From Atlantibacter subterraneus (GTDB lineage Bacteria > Pseudomonadota > Gammaproteobacteria > Enterobacterales > Enterobacteriaceae): a stretch of DNA of 64,000 bases. The notes beneath the pieces were generated by a model. The model saw nothing but the letters and a program-made list of their open reading frames with translations. It was not told where the DNA came from and did not search any database. Shown here piece by piece: positions 8,068 through 16,905 of the stretch. A program made the translations under genes and the position numbers. The stretch lies in assembly GCF_027853245.1 (NCBI RefSeq), contig NZ_JAPTZM010000005.1, one strand, 5' to 3'. Every line of letters starts with the position of its first letter. Within the stretch, counting starts at the first letter, position 1.

Positions 8068-9714
8068 GTGATTACCCAAACGTTACCTGCCGCGCCGGAA
8101 AAAATCAGCGCAGGGAAAAATGAAATTCTGATGATCACCAATGCGGACTTACGCGAGTCTGCAAACCTGGCCTGCTGGCCGATGCAGGAAAAATTCGAGG
8201 CCAAATTGCAGGATATGCTCGGCAAACTTGGCTACCAGATGAAGCGCGCCCACGCGGTCGATCACCAGCGCGGGCACGGATTTATCAGCAGCCAGCGCCA
8301 GGGAAGCGATCTGTTTGCTCAGATTGACGAAAACGCGCCGCTGATCGTGTTGCTCACCGCCTGGCAATATTCCCATCACGTCGCGCCGTCGCTGGTGCAT
8401 CACAAGGGGCCAATCCTGCTGCTGGCGAATTTCGACGGCACCTGGCCGGGGCTGGTGGGGATGCTCTGTCTGGCTGGGTCGTTAACCAGCCTGGGTAAAT
8501 CCTATTCCCGCTTATGGTCTGAGAATTTCGACGATGAGCTGTTTGTCGACGGCCTGAAAACCTGGCTGCGCTACGGTTCATTACAGCATTCACTCAGCTA
8601 CCTGCATCCCGTTCCCGCGACGCATCCGGTCATGGCCACCGAGGCGGGTAAGCTGGGGCGCAACGTGGGTGAATATGTTCTGCGCCATAAAGAAATTATC
8701 GGTTTGTTCGACACCTTCTGTATGGGAATGATTAACGGCGTCTTCCCGCAGCAGGCGATGGTAAATATCGGCATGCCGATAGAGTCGCTTTCCCAGTCTG
8801 CGCTGCTGGTGGAGATGGCAAAAGTACCGGATTCGCTGCGTGAAGAGTGCCTGCAATGGTATATCGACCAGGGGATGGATTTCCGCTTCGGCGAAGACGG
8901 CAGCAAAGAGCTCACCCGTGAACAGGTGAAAGAGCAGTGCGCCATGATGATCGCCATGGCGAGATTTGTGCAGCGCTTTGGGCTGTCCGCCGTGGGCGTT
9001 CAGTATCAGCAAGGGCTGAAGGACAGCTGTGCGGCGTCAGATTTCGCGGAAGGGGCGATTGGTTCCACCGCGCGTTTCCCGCTGCCGGATGAGCACGGCA
9101 ATATCATCTGCGACGGCCAGCCGATCCCCTGCATTAATGAAGTGGATATGGGTACCGCCATCCCGCAGACCATGCTGTGGCGTTTGCTGAGTTCGTTCTC
9201 GCTGCCCGCAGAAACCACGCTGCACGACATCCGCTGGGGCAGTGAATATAACGGTACCTTCTACTGGGATCTGGAAATCTCCGGCGCCGTTCCGTTTGAA
9301 CATTTAAAAGGCGGCATTAAAGGCGCCACTGGCTATCGCCAGCCTGCGATGTACTTCCCTTACGGCGGTTCAACGATTTGCGGGCAGGGCAAAGCCGGGC
9401 GTTTTATCTGGGCGCGCGCCCACTATGAAGGCACCGAGGTGATTATGCACATCGGCACCGGACGCGGCGTGGAGCTGCCGGAAGAGGAGTTCGAACGTCG
9501 CCACCGCGCCACCTGCTACGAATGGCCGCTGCTCAACGCGGTGCTGGACGGGGTTGGCCGCGATGAATTAATGGCCGGCCACCAGAGTAACCATCTGACG
9601 ATTGCTTATGTAGATGAGCCGGTGCTACAGACCGTGTTCCAGGCGTTTGTCGCCCAGGCGCTAACCCAGGGTATCCGGGTTGCCGTAGCGGGCACTGCAA
9701 TCGATCTGCTGTAA
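8068..9714 (+). CDS. L-fucose isomerase-like protein
   Basis: This 548-residue protein starts with GTG behind AAGGA, 18 bases after the kinase. It resembles the fucose/arabinose isomerase superfamily in length and in blocks such as the N-terminal alpha/beta region with P-I-L-L-L-A-N-F-D-G-T-W-P-G and a C-terminal C-Y-E-W-P-L...G-H-Q-S-N-H-L segment. The family interconverts aldoses and ketoses with a divalent metal. Pairing with a kinase and an aldolase suggests the usual isomerase-kinase-aldolase route for an unusual sugar. The sequence is divergent from true FucI, so the substrate is open. Confidence 0.75.
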   Translation: MITQTLPAAPEKISAGKNEILMITNADLRESANLACWPMQEKFEAKLQDMLGKLGYQMKRAHAVDHQRGHGFISSQRQGSDLFAQIDENAPLIVLLTAWQYSHHVAPSLVHHKGPILLLANFDGTWPGLVGMLCLAGSLTSLGKSYSRLWSENFDDELFVDGLKTWLRYGSLQHSLSYLHPVPATHPVMATEAGKLGRNVGEYVLRHKEIIGLFDTFCMGMINGVFPQQAMVNIGMPIESLSQSALLVEMAKVPDSLREECLQWYIDQGMDFRFGEDGSKELTREQVKEQCAMMIAMARFVQRFGLSAVGVQYQQGLKDSCAASDFAEGAIGSTARFPLPDEHGNIICDGQPIPCINEVDMGTAIPQTMLWRLLSSFSLPAETTLHDIRWGSEYNGTFYWDLEISGAVPFEHLKGGIKGATGYRQPAMYFPYGGSTICGQGKAGRFIWARAHYEGTEVIMHIGTGRGVELPEEEFERRHRATCYEWPLLNAVLDGVGRDELMAGHQSNHLTIAYVDEPVLQTVFQAFVAQALTQGIRVAVAGTAIDLL

Positions 9715-9726
9715 AAGGAAACTGCC

Positions 9727-10659
9727 ATGAATACGACGAAGTACACTGGCGTCTGGCCGGTGATGTTAACGCCTTTTACCCGGCAAAAAGAGATCGACTG
9801 GACATCGCTGGAGCGGCTGATCGACTGGTATCTGGCGGCGGGCGTCCACGGTCTGTTTGCCGACTGCCAGTCCAGCGAGATGTTTTTTCTGAGTGATGAA
9901 GAGTCCCGTCGGCTGGTGCGCTTTATCATCGAACGGGTGGATGGCCGCGTGCCGGTGGTTGCTTCAGGGCATACCGCCAACGCGTTTCATCATCAGAGCG
10001 AACAACTGGTCCGCATGGCGGAAACCGGGGTCGATGGCGTCATTCTGATCAGCAATCGCCTGGCGCTGGCCGGAGAAAGCGACGAGCTGGCGCTGGAAAC
10101 GCTCCAGCGCCTGATCGCCGACGTGCCCGAGAATGTGGATCTGGGGATTTACGAATGCCCGTTCCCGTATAAGCGCCTGCTGTCAGACGAGATTGTCGCC
10201 TGGTGCGCCCAAAGCAACCGCTTTACCTTTATCAAAGATACCTGTTGCAGCCTGCCGATTATTGAACGGCGGCTGGCGCTCACCCAGGGCAGCAGGCTGC
10301 ACCTGGCGAATGCCAACAGCCAGACGCTGCTTCCCTCTTTGCAGGCGGGATGCCAGGCCTACAGCGGCGTGATGGCGAACTTTCATCCCGAGCTGTACGT
10401 ATGGCTGTATGAAAACTGGCGGCAGGAGCCGGAAAAAGCGCAGCGGCTGGCAGATTACCTCTCCACCGCGGCGCTGGTTGAAAACCTCGATTATCCGGTA
10501 TGCGCCAAAGCGTTCCAGCAGCAAATCGGCAATTTCTCCACGCTGACCTGCCGGGTACGCGATAGCCAACACTATGATGACACCTTCTTTCCGGAAGCTA
10601 TCGACAGCATGGTGCGGCTGGGGCGCGATCTTCAGAAACAACTGCATATCGGGGCGTAG
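9727..10659 (+). CDS. DapA/NanA-family aldolase or synthase
   Basis: The 310-residue protein is a complete TIM-barrel member of the dihydrodipicolinate synthase / N-acetylneuraminate lyase family. The Schiff-base lysine is probably Lys170 in F-I-K-D-T, and Tyr142 in I-Y-E-C-P is 28 residues before it, the same spacing as the catalytic Tyr and Lys of DHDPS. Such enzymes cleave or form C-C bonds with pyruvate or related 2-keto acids. It is unlikely to be biosynthetic DapA, given its place in a sugar operon; cleavage of a 2-keto-3-deoxy acid is more likely. It begins 12 bases after the isomerase-like gene. Confidence 0.85.
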   Translation: MNTTKYTGVWPVMLTPFTRQKEIDWTSLERLIDWYLAAGVHGLFADCQSSEMFFLSDEESRRLVRFIIERVDGRVPVVASGHTANAFHHQSEQLVRMAETGVDGVILISNRLALAGESDELALETLQRLIADVPENVDLGIYECPFPYKRLLSDEIVAWCAQSNRFTFIKDTCCSLPIIERRLALTQGSRLHLANANSQTLLPSLQAGCQAYSGVMANFHPELYVWLYENWRQEPEKAQRLADYLSTAALVENLDYPVCAKAFQQQIGNFSTLTCRVRDSQHYDDTFFPEAIDSMVRLGRDLQKQLHIGA

Positions 10660-10661
10660 TC

Positions 10662-11711
10662 ATGGCATTTACCCTGAAGAAACGTCAGCCGCTGCTGGCT
10701 GATGACCAGCAGGATTTCGCTCAGTGCCATGCCTCCACGCTGGTGGCGCTGCCGGAGAAAAATACCCTGGTGGCGGCTTTCTTCGCCGGAGCCAAAGAGG
10801 GCAGCGGCGACACGGCAATTTGGCTGGTTCGCAGTGAAAACGGCGTCTGGCAGCCTGCGGTGAAGGTGATGTCTCAACCCGGCGTGGCGCACTGGAACCC
10901 GGTGTTGCATTACCAGCATCAGCGGCTGTGGTTGTTCTACAAAGTGGGCAAAGACGTGCACAGCTGGATCACCCGCGTCGCGGTTTCCGATGACCAGGGC
11001 CTTACGTGGAGTGCCCCTCGTGAACTGGTTCCCGGAGACCCGCAGCCGCGCGGCCCGGTCAAAAACAAGCTGCTGGTGATGAGTAACGGCGAATGGATCG
11101 CTCCGGCCTCGACAGAAAATGCCCGCTTCTGGGACGCGTTTGTGGATATCTCGGCGGACCAGGGAGAAAGCTGGTATCAGGTGGCGATCCCGATTGAACA
11201 TCAGCATGGCGAGGCGGCGGATGAAAGCGCCCTGTGGCAGGGTTTAAAACAGGATGCCTTATGGGAATGTGATCTCACGCAGGTTATGCAGTGGGATGGT
11301 GTTATACAGCCAACATTATGGGAATCAAAACCCGGTTATATTCATGCGCTTATGCGCAGCACCCGGGGATTTATCTATCGCGCTGACTCTTCAGATTACG
11401 GCAGAAGCTGGTGTCCGGCCTATGCCACGGCGCTACCGAATAACAACAGCGGCATCGATGTGGTGCGCCTGGATAACGGCGATATTGTCCTTGCCTGCAA
11501 TCCTGTCGCCGGAAACTGGGGCCGCCGTTATCCCGTTGCGCTGCTGCGCTCGGTGGATAACGGCGCGACCTGGTCGCAACCCTGGGTGCTGGAAGAGGGG
11601 GAAGGCGAGTTTTCCTACCCGGCCATCGTACAACAAGGAGGCGTGATTCACCTGACCTGGACCTGGAATCGCAAGAACATCATTTACCAAACCCTTACCG
11701 ACAATAATTAA
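10662..11711 (+). CDS. Cytoplasmic BNR-repeat sialidase-like glycosidase
   Basis: This 349-residue protein carries four Asp-box (BNR) motifs of the S-x-D-x-G-x-T/S-W type: SDDQGLTW, SADQGESW, SSDYGRSW and SVDNGATW, spread as expected for a six-bladed propeller. It fits the predicted neuraminidase group often annotated as sialidase. There is no signal peptide, so it should act in the cytoplasm on an imported compound rather than on host glycans outside. It starts 2 bases after the aldolase stop, so translation is probably coupled. Whether it cleaves sialic acid or another acidic glycoside cannot be told from sequence. Confidence 0.82.
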   Translation: MAFTLKKRQPLLADDQQDFAQCHASTLVALPEKNTLVAAFFAGAKEGSGDTAIWLVRSENGVWQPAVKVMSQPGVAHWNPVLHYQHQRLWLFYKVGKDVHSWITRVAVSDDQGLTWSAPRELVPGDPQPRGPVKNKLLVMSNGEWIAPASTENARFWDAFVDISADQGESWYQVAIPIEHQHGEAADESALWQGLKQDALWECDLTQVMQWDGVIQPTLWESKPGYIHALMRSTRGFIYRADSSDYGRSWCPAYATALPNNNSGIDVVRLDNGDIVLACNPVAGNWGRRYPVALLRSVDNGATWSQPWVLEEGEGEFSYPAIVQQGGVIHLTWTWNRKNIIYQTLTDNN

Positions 11712-11727
11712 AAGTGCGGAGTACCTG

Positions 11728-12699
11728 ATGAAGAAGAATTTACTGTGTGCCTTACTGATGATTATGCCGTTTGCCGCCGTTCAGGCAGAGCAGACGCTAA
11801 CCTATCCCAAAAAAAATATTGAAGTCGTGATCCCGAAAAATCCGGGAGGGGGCACAGATACCTCCGCGCGCACCGTGATCGAGTTCGCCAGGGATAAAAT
11901 GCCGCAAGGCACCATGCTGGTCCCGGTTAACAAACCGGCGGGCAATGGCATCACCGGGCTGCTGGAAGTCGCGAAAGCGCGTCCGGACGGCTATAAGCTG
12001 GTCATGACCACCGTTGAGCTGGCGATGTTCCCGCATCAGGGAAAATCCCCGGTGACCTATAAAGACTTCACCCCGATTGTCACCACCATCGCCGATCCGG
12101 TTGCTGTGGTGGTGAACGCTAAATCACCGTACAACACGCTGCAGGAATTTATCGATGCCGCGAAAAAAGCCCCGGGCAAACTGAAAGTGGGTAACTCCGG
12201 CAACGGCGCGATCTATCACCTGGCCGCGGTCAATATCGAAAAAATTACTGGCGTGAAGTTCAACCATATTCCTTATAACGAAGGCACTGGACCGTCGATT
12301 GCGGCGCTGGTGGGTGAGCACATCGATGCCGTACTGACCACGCCGGGCTCGGTGAAATCGCAGGCTGATGCCGGGCTGTTAAAAGTGCTTGGGGTGATGG
12401 ATGAGCAGCGCTTCCCGCTGTTCCCGGACGCGCCGACCTTTAAAGAAGCGCTGAATCTGGACGTAAACGTGAAAATGCGCGCGTGGGCCGTGCTGGCCAC
12501 CACCGCGAAAGTCAGCGATGACGTGAAAAAACAGCTGGTGGACACCTTTACTGAAGTTGTGAAAACGCCTGCTTATCAGGAAGCGCTGAAGAAGCAGGGC
12601 ATTATGCCGGTAGTGATTACCGGTGACGACGCTTACAAAATGATGAAAGACGATGACGAAATGTATGGCGCACTGATTGCCGACGTCATGAAAAAATAA
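11728..12699 (+). CDS. Tripartite tricarboxylate transporter substrate-binding protein (TctC/Bug family)
   Basis: The 323-residue protein has a clear signal peptide (about residues 1-21, ending AVQA) and the Bug/TctC pattern: Y-P-K-K-N-I-E-V-V-I-P followed by G-G-G-T-D-T-S-A-R near the N-terminus, and a G-x-G-A-I-Y-H-L-A segment. It is the periplasmic binding component for a carboxylated solute, delivering it to TctA/TctB. It is separated from tctB by a strong hairpin, which probably raises its expression over the membrane parts. In this operon it likely brings in the substrate of the BNR protein. Confidence 0.92.
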   Translation: MKKNLLCALLMIMPFAAVQAEQTLTYPKKNIEVVIPKNPGGGTDTSARTVIEFARDKMPQGTMLVPVNKPAGNGITGLLEVAKARPDGYKLVMTTVELAMFPHQGKSPVTYKDFTPIVTTIADPVAVVVNAKSPYNTLQEFIDAAKKAPGKLKVGNSGNGAIYHLAAVNIEKITGVKFNHIPYNEGTGPSIAALVGEHIDAVLTTPGSVKSQADAGLLKVLGVMDEQRFPLFPDAPTFKEALNLDVNVKMRAWAVLATTAKVSDDVKKQLVDTFTEVVKTPAYQEALKKQGIMPVVITGDDAYKMMKDDDEMYGALIADVMKK

Positions 12700-12705
12700 T
12701 GCTTA

Positions 12706-12736
12706 TTCCCGGCCAGAGTGTGGCGCTGGCCGGGAA
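12706..12736 (+). terminator. Intercistronic hairpin between tctC-like and tctB-like genes
   Basis: A perfect 10-bp stem (TTCCCGGCCA with TGGCCGGGAA, 11-nt loop) directly follows the binding-protein gene. No U run follows, so it probably protects the upstream mRNA 3' end or attenuates expression rather than ending transcription. Binding-protein genes are often followed by such structures because the protein is needed in excess. Confidence 0.6.
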
Positions 12737-12753
12737 ATTATCGGGATGGATTT

Positions 12754-13212
12754 ATGCGAAAGCAGAATATTGTTGTTGGTGCCGTCGCTGTGATATTCGG
12801 GCTGGGCATTATTATGCTCTCACGTGATATGCCTTTATTTGATGAAAGCGGCATGTTAGGGGAGCGCTTCTGGCCATTTTGTCTGGCATGGCTGTTTATT
12901 GGCCTTGGGGTTTTGCAGTTGATTAACGTCTATCAACAGCGGGCCGCGGCGGATACTTCGGTGGATCTTTCCTCTGCGCCGGTTCGTAAAGCCTACTGGG
13001 TCGCCGGGTTAATGGGCGTGTATGCGATAGCGCTGTGCTACGGCGGATTTATCGCCTCATCGCTGGTCTTGATCCCGATAGTGATGCGTATTATGGGCGA
13101 AAAACGCCCCTGGTTTCTGGGCGTGAGTTCGGTGCTGATCGTCGCCTGTATTTATATCGCCTTCACCATGATCTTTAATTCTCCGCTGCCGGAATCGATG
13201 TTTTCCGAGTGA
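12754..13212 (+). CDS. Tripartite tricarboxylate transporter small membrane subunit (TctB family)
   Basis: A 152-residue protein with four hydrophobic segments (about 8-26, 41-57, 85-105 and 112-142) matches the small TctB subunit in size, topology and position between tctC and tctA. ATG 12754 behind GGGATGGA is preferred to an in-frame earlier codon at 12718, which would add a charged non-membrane leader and lies inside the intercistronic hairpin. Confidence 0.85.
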   Translation: MRKQNIVVGAVAVIFGLGIIMLSRDMPLFDESGMLGERFWPFCLAWLFIGLGVLQLINVYQQRAAADTSVDLSSAPVRKAYWVAGLMGVYAIALCYGGFIASSLVLIPIVMRIMGEKRPWFLGVSSVLIVACIYIAFTMIFNSPLPESMFSE

Positions 13213-13230
13213 ATTAATAAGGGAATCATA

Positions 13231-14739
13231 ATGAACGAAGTTTTAGATGCCCTGTTGATGGTTTTCAGTCTTGAAACCACCGCAATGATCCTGATGGGGG
13301 TTCTGGCGGGGATTATTATCGGCGCGCTGCCTGGATTAACCGTCAATATGGGCATTGCGCTGCTGTTGCCCCTGACTTACTCCTTCCAGGGAATGACCGG
13401 TATTCTGATGCTGCTTGGCGTGTACTGCGGTGCGGTATATGGCGGGTCGATTACAGCTATCCTGATCAGCACGCCGGGCACGCCTGCCTCTGCCGCCACG
13501 GTACTGGATGGCTATCCGATGGCGAAACGCGGGGAAGCCGGACGCGCGCTGGGATTATCCACCGGTGCCTCAATGTTTGGCGGCGTTTTCAGTACGATTG
13601 CGCTGGTGCTTATTGCGCCGCTGCTGGCGAAAGTCGCCACCGGCTTTTCCTCCGCTGAATATTTTGCGCTGGCGGTGTTTGGTATCAGTATTATTACCAG
13701 CGTCTCTTCACAATCGATTATTAAAGGATTGATGGGCGGCGCGCTGGGGTTATTTATCGCCACCATCGGCCTGGACCCAATGACCGCCGGAATGCGTTTT
13801 ACCTTTGACTCCGTCTATTTGATGGGCGGCATATCGTTTATTCCGGTGCTGGTGGGGCTATTTGCCTTTTCTCAGGGGCTGATTAGCCTCGAAGAAGATC
13901 ACCGGGAACGCGTTGCTGGCGTAGTGCATAAAATGCAAAGCAAAATTCAGCGCATTCTTCCCACCTGGAAAGATTTAAAGCGGGTGATGCCGGTTTATAT
14001 TCGCTCCTCGGTGATTGGCACCGGTATCGGCGCGGTGCCGGGGACCGGTGGCGATATCGCCTCATTCATTGCCTACAATGAAGCCAAACGCTGGTCAAAA
14101 CATCCTGAAGAGTTTGGCCACGGTTCGCCGGAAGGGGTTTCCGCGCCGGAAGCCGGTGCGAACTCGGTGGCGGGCGGTGCAATGGTGCCATTGATGACGC
14201 TGGGTATCCCTGGTGATGGCGCAACCGCGATCATTATGGGCGCGTTTATGGTGCAAGGGCTGGCGCTGGGGCCGCAGTTATTTACTGAGCATCCGGTGGA
14301 AGTGAATGCCATATTTATCGGCCTGTTCGCGGCGAATATCTTTATGGGCATCATGGGCTTTATGGGGATGCGCCTGTTTGCCAAAGTGATGAACGTACCG
14401 CGCCGGGTGCTGGTGCCAATCATCTTTGTACTCTGTTCCGTGGGTGCCTATTCGGTAAACCACGATATGACGGACGTCTTTGTGATGATGGTTTCCGGAT
14501 TAGCGGCTTATATCCTGATTAAGCTCGATTTCTCCATGTCGCCTATCGTGATTGGCATTATTCTGGGGCCAATGGCGGAATCGAACTTCCGGCGTGCGCT
14601 GGTGATGTCTGAAGGCGACCCGAGCGTCTTTCTGACGCGTCCGGTTTGCGCTGTTTTCCTGGTCATTGCGTTGATCACCCTGCTGATGCCGATTTTCGGG
14701 CCGCGCCTGAAAGCCATGTGGCGCAAGCAACCGGGTTGA
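13231..14739 (+). CDS. Tripartite tricarboxylate transporter large membrane subunit (TctA family)
   Basis: The 502-residue polytopic protein contains the two TctA signature regions: I-I-G-A-L-P-G-L-T-V-N near residue 30 and the internal repeat A-V-P-G-T-G-G-D-I-A-S-F, followed by A-P-E-A-G-A-N-S-V-A-G-G and L-G-I-P-G-D-G-A-T-A. It forms the sodium- or proton-coupled channel that works with the TctC-like binding protein. An AAGGGAATCATA precedes ATG 13231. It is the last gene before the operon terminator. Confidence 0.93.
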   Translation: MNEVLDALLMVFSLETTAMILMGVLAGIIIGALPGLTVNMGIALLLPLTYSFQGMTGILMLLGVYCGAVYGGSITAILISTPGTPASAATVLDGYPMAKRGEAGRALGLSTGASMFGGVFSTIALVLIAPLLAKVATGFSSAEYFALAVFGISIITSVSSQSIIKGLMGGALGLFIATIGLDPMTAGMRFTFDSVYLMGGISFIPVLVGLFAFSQGLISLEEDHRERVAGVVHKMQSKIQRILPTWKDLKRVMPVYIRSSVIGTGIGAVPGTGGDIASFIAYNEAKRWSKHPEEFGHGSPEGVSAPEAGANSVAGGAMVPLMTLGIPGDGATAIIMGAFMVQGLALGPQLFTEHPVEVNAIFIGLFAANIFMGIMGFMGMRLFAKVMNVPRRVLVPIIFVLCSVGAYSVNHDMTDVFVMMVSGLAAYILIKLDFSMSPIVIGIILGPMAESNFRRALVMSEGDPSVFLTRPVCAVFLVIALITLLMPIFGPRLKAMWRKQPG

Positions 14740-14752
14740 TAGCGTTTATTCA

Positions 14753-14779
14753 CGGGCCACCTGGCGGTGGCCCGTTTTT
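14753..14779 (+). terminator. Terminator of the sugar/TctCBA operon
   Basis: The 8-bp stem CGGGCCAC (14753-14760) pairs with GTGGCCCG (14767-14774) and is followed by TTTTT. It separates the transport genes from the LacI-type regulator, which may be transcribed by read-through or from its own weak promoter. Confidence 0.88.
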
Positions 14780-14802
14780 CATCGAGTAAGGAATGCACAC
14801 TT

Positions 14803-15834
14803 ATGGCAAAAACAGTTGAGGAAATCGCAAAGGATTTAGGCGTTTCCATCACAACGGTACGCGCCGTATTAAACGGTAACGCCAAAAAGTATCGCATCAG
14901 CCTGAAAACCCAGGACAAAATTAATGAGTATGTGCAGGAGCACAGTTACACCATTAATCTCACCGCCCGTAGCCTGAAGCTCAATAAAACGGATGTCTTC
15001 GGGCTGGTTATTCCGCGTCTTTCCAACCCCTTTTTCTCCGCGCTGGCGGAACAGCTGGAAGCGGCGTGCCGGGAGCGGGGCTATCAGCTGATGATTAGCT
15101 GCACCAATGGCGAACCGCGATATGAAAACCGGCTGGTGAAGTCGCTCGAAGAGCGAAACGTCGATGGTATTTTTGTGGTGTCAACGGATGCAGCCTGCCA
15201 GGCGCATCATCTTACACACCGCAAAAAGCCGCTGGTGTTTCTCGACCGGGATTTTGGCATTCAGAATGCGACGTGCGTTACCACCGATAACCGCGACAGC
15301 GGCTACCAGTTGACCAAAGCGATGGTGGAATACCTGGGTCAGCCGCTGCATTTTTTTACTGCTGATATTACGTCACCGACAATTATTGATCGTCTTAGCG
15401 GTTTTAAGCAGGCTATGGCTGAGCTGGGGATGACGGTTTCTCCGTCCGATATTACCTGGGCGGAGCACAACCGCATTAGCGACGGTGCAGATCTTATGGC
15501 GCAGTACATCGATCATCATGGTCGTTGGCCGCAAAATTTTATCGCGTCATCCCTGCCGATCCTCCAGGGCGCGCTCAGCATATTGCGTGAACGTTGCGGG
15601 TATATTCCTGACGATATCAATATCGGCACCTTCGATGACAACATCATGCTGGGATTTCTGGCGAATAATCTCTGGTCTATGCGTCAGGATGAAAAGAAAC
15701 TCGCTGCAAAAGCCTGCCAGCTGATGGTGGCTGCGCTGGAAGGAGAAGTGGTGGAACAGGGAGGAACGGCGAAAGCGGAGCTGGTATTCAGGGGGCGGGT
15801 TCAGACACGATCCTTATCTTTTCCCCCTCGATAG
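14803..15834 (+). CDS. LacI-family transcriptional regulator
   Basis: This 343-residue protein has an N-terminal LacI helix-turn-helix (about residues 2-25: T-V-E-E-I-A-K-D-L-G-V-S-I-T-T-V-R-A-V-L-N-G), the hinge with Y-R-I-S-L-K-T-Q-D-K-I, and a periplasmic-binding-protein-like sensor domain starting at V-F-G-L-V-I-P. The N-terminus resembles the FruR/Cra subgroup. It probably represses the operon just upstream and senses a pathway intermediate; the paired CG-centred palindromes at 6112-6121 and 6236-6245 are candidate operators. ATG 14803 sits behind AAGGA. Confidence 0.88.
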   Translation: MAKTVEEIAKDLGVSITTVRAVLNGNAKKYRISLKTQDKINEYVQEHSYTINLTARSLKLNKTDVFGLVIPRLSNPFFSALAEQLEAACRERGYQLMISCTNGEPRYENRLVKSLEERNVDGIFVVSTDAACQAHHLTHRKKPLVFLDRDFGIQNATCVTTDNRDSGYQLTKAMVEYLGQPLHFFTADITSPTIIDRLSGFKQAMAELGMTVSPSDITWAEHNRISDGADLMAQYIDHHGRWPQNFIASSLPILQGALSILRERCGYIPDDINIGTFDDNIMLGFLANNLWSMRQDEKKLAAKACQLMVAALEGEVVEQGGTAKAELVFRGRVQTRSLSFPPR

Positions 15835-16331
15835 TCGCCGGGTAAATTAATGATTTTATAAAAGCATTCCCTCTGGGTTTTATAGTGAAATCCGACCTGT
15901 CGGATTTTTCTTATTATTAATTTCGTTGCTAATTTTACCCTTGTCAATTAACGCATTCTTTGGCGCTGAATCCCTTAAAATGTAATATTATTGTGATTTT
16001 ATCGCATCATAACGATGCGAATACCTACAAAAATAATAATACTAACGAGGATTGTTAATGTAATTTTATCAGCATGAATACAAGCTTATTTTGCGAAAGT
16101 TATTAGCTATTGTTTTTTATTGTTTCTGGAAATATCATTTATTTGTGCGTAAGCGTATTAGTCGCGGTTTTATTATCGAAATAGCGAATAATTAGAGGGA
16201 TATGCATCTGAGGTAATCTGGTTAAATAGATGCATTTTATTATTTAAAGGGACACGCACTAAGGACAGGTTTCAGGGCCAGAGGATTCTGGTCAAAGTAA
16301 AAAATAATAACTTTCAAAGTTGAGTATAATA
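15835..16331. promoter_or_regulatory. AT-rich leader of the second fimbrial operon
   Basis: This gap of nearly 500 bp has no gene. A terminator for the regulator (AAATCCGA-CCTG-TCGGATTT plus T run, 15888-15909) is followed by AT-rich DNA. Two perfect inverted repeats stand out: TCGCATC-ataac-GATGCGA (16002-16020) and ATGCATCT-N18-AGATGCAT (16202-16235). They could be regulator binding sites or leader RNA structures. A clear -35/-10 pair was not identified. The strong AT bias would suit H-NS silencing, which is common for fimbrial operons. Confidence 0.45.
15888..15909 (+). terminator. Terminator of the LacI-family gene
   Basis: AAATCCGA (15888-15895) pairs with TCGGATTT (15900-15907) around a 4-nt loop and merges into a T run. 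It lies about 55 bp after the regulator stop codon. Confidence 0.85.
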
Positions 16332-16898
16332 ATGAAATATCAATTTCGCATTGCCGCAGCCCTGGCGGGCGTGCTGGTTTCTGGTGCCGCATTTTCTGCG
16401 GGTAATAATATGACAACTCACCTGGGCGCAACTGCTGGTACGCAAAGCACCGGTGGGACCGTGGAATTTACCGGTGAAATCGTTGACAGCTCCTGCAATA
16501 TCACCACCACCAGCAAGGATGTAAAGGTTGATTTAGGTAAATGGGGCAGAAACTATTTCACCGCGCCAGGCACTGAAACCACCAAAACCCCGTTTAGCAT
16601 CAGCGTAGATAGCTGCCCGACCTCTGTTAAAACGGTTGCTGTGCTGTTTGATGGTAAAAAAGATGCCACGGATCCTACGCTGCTGGCGCTGACGGCCGGG
16701 GGCGCATCGGGCGTAGGCATTAAAATTTACGATGGCGTTTCCAATACGCAGGTAACAATGGGTGCGGTTTCTGCGAGCGTTGCGGTAGTTTCCGCGCAAG
16801 CCACGGTGCCCTTCTTTGCCGATTACACCTCCACAGCGGCCACGGTGACAACCGGTACCGCTAACGGCGTTACTAACTTCCTGATGGTTTACAACTGA
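16332..16898 (+). CDS. Fimbrial major subunit (type 1 pilin-like)
   Basis: The 188-residue product has a signal peptide (about residues 1-22, ending AAFSA) and the pilin pattern G-T-V-E-F-T-G-E-I-V-D-S-S-C-N-I with a second Cys about 40 residues later (S-V-D-S-C-P), forming the conserved disulfide. It ends with the alternating strand V-T-N-F-L-M-V-Y-N. This is the rod subunit of the second chaperone-usher operon. ATG 16332 follows a poor ribosome binding site. A hairpin separates it from the chaperone gene, as in the first operon. Confidence 0.92.
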   Translation: MKYQFRIAAALAGVLVSGAAFSAGNNMTTHLGATAGTQSTGGTVEFTGEIVDSSCNITTTSKDVKVDLGKWGRNYFTAPGTETTKTPFSISVDSCPTSVKTVAVLFDGKKDATDPTLLALTAGGASGVGIKIYDGVSNTQVTMGAVSASVAVVSAQATVPFFADYTSTAATVTTGTANGVTNFLMVYN

Positions 16899-16905
16899 TC
16901 CCCTG

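Noticed and set aside
16331..16332. Type-1-like phase-variable fim switch upstream of the second operon
   Set aside because: The inverted repeats seen are 7-8 bp and enclose only a few bases, and no fimB/fimE recombinase gene is in the window.
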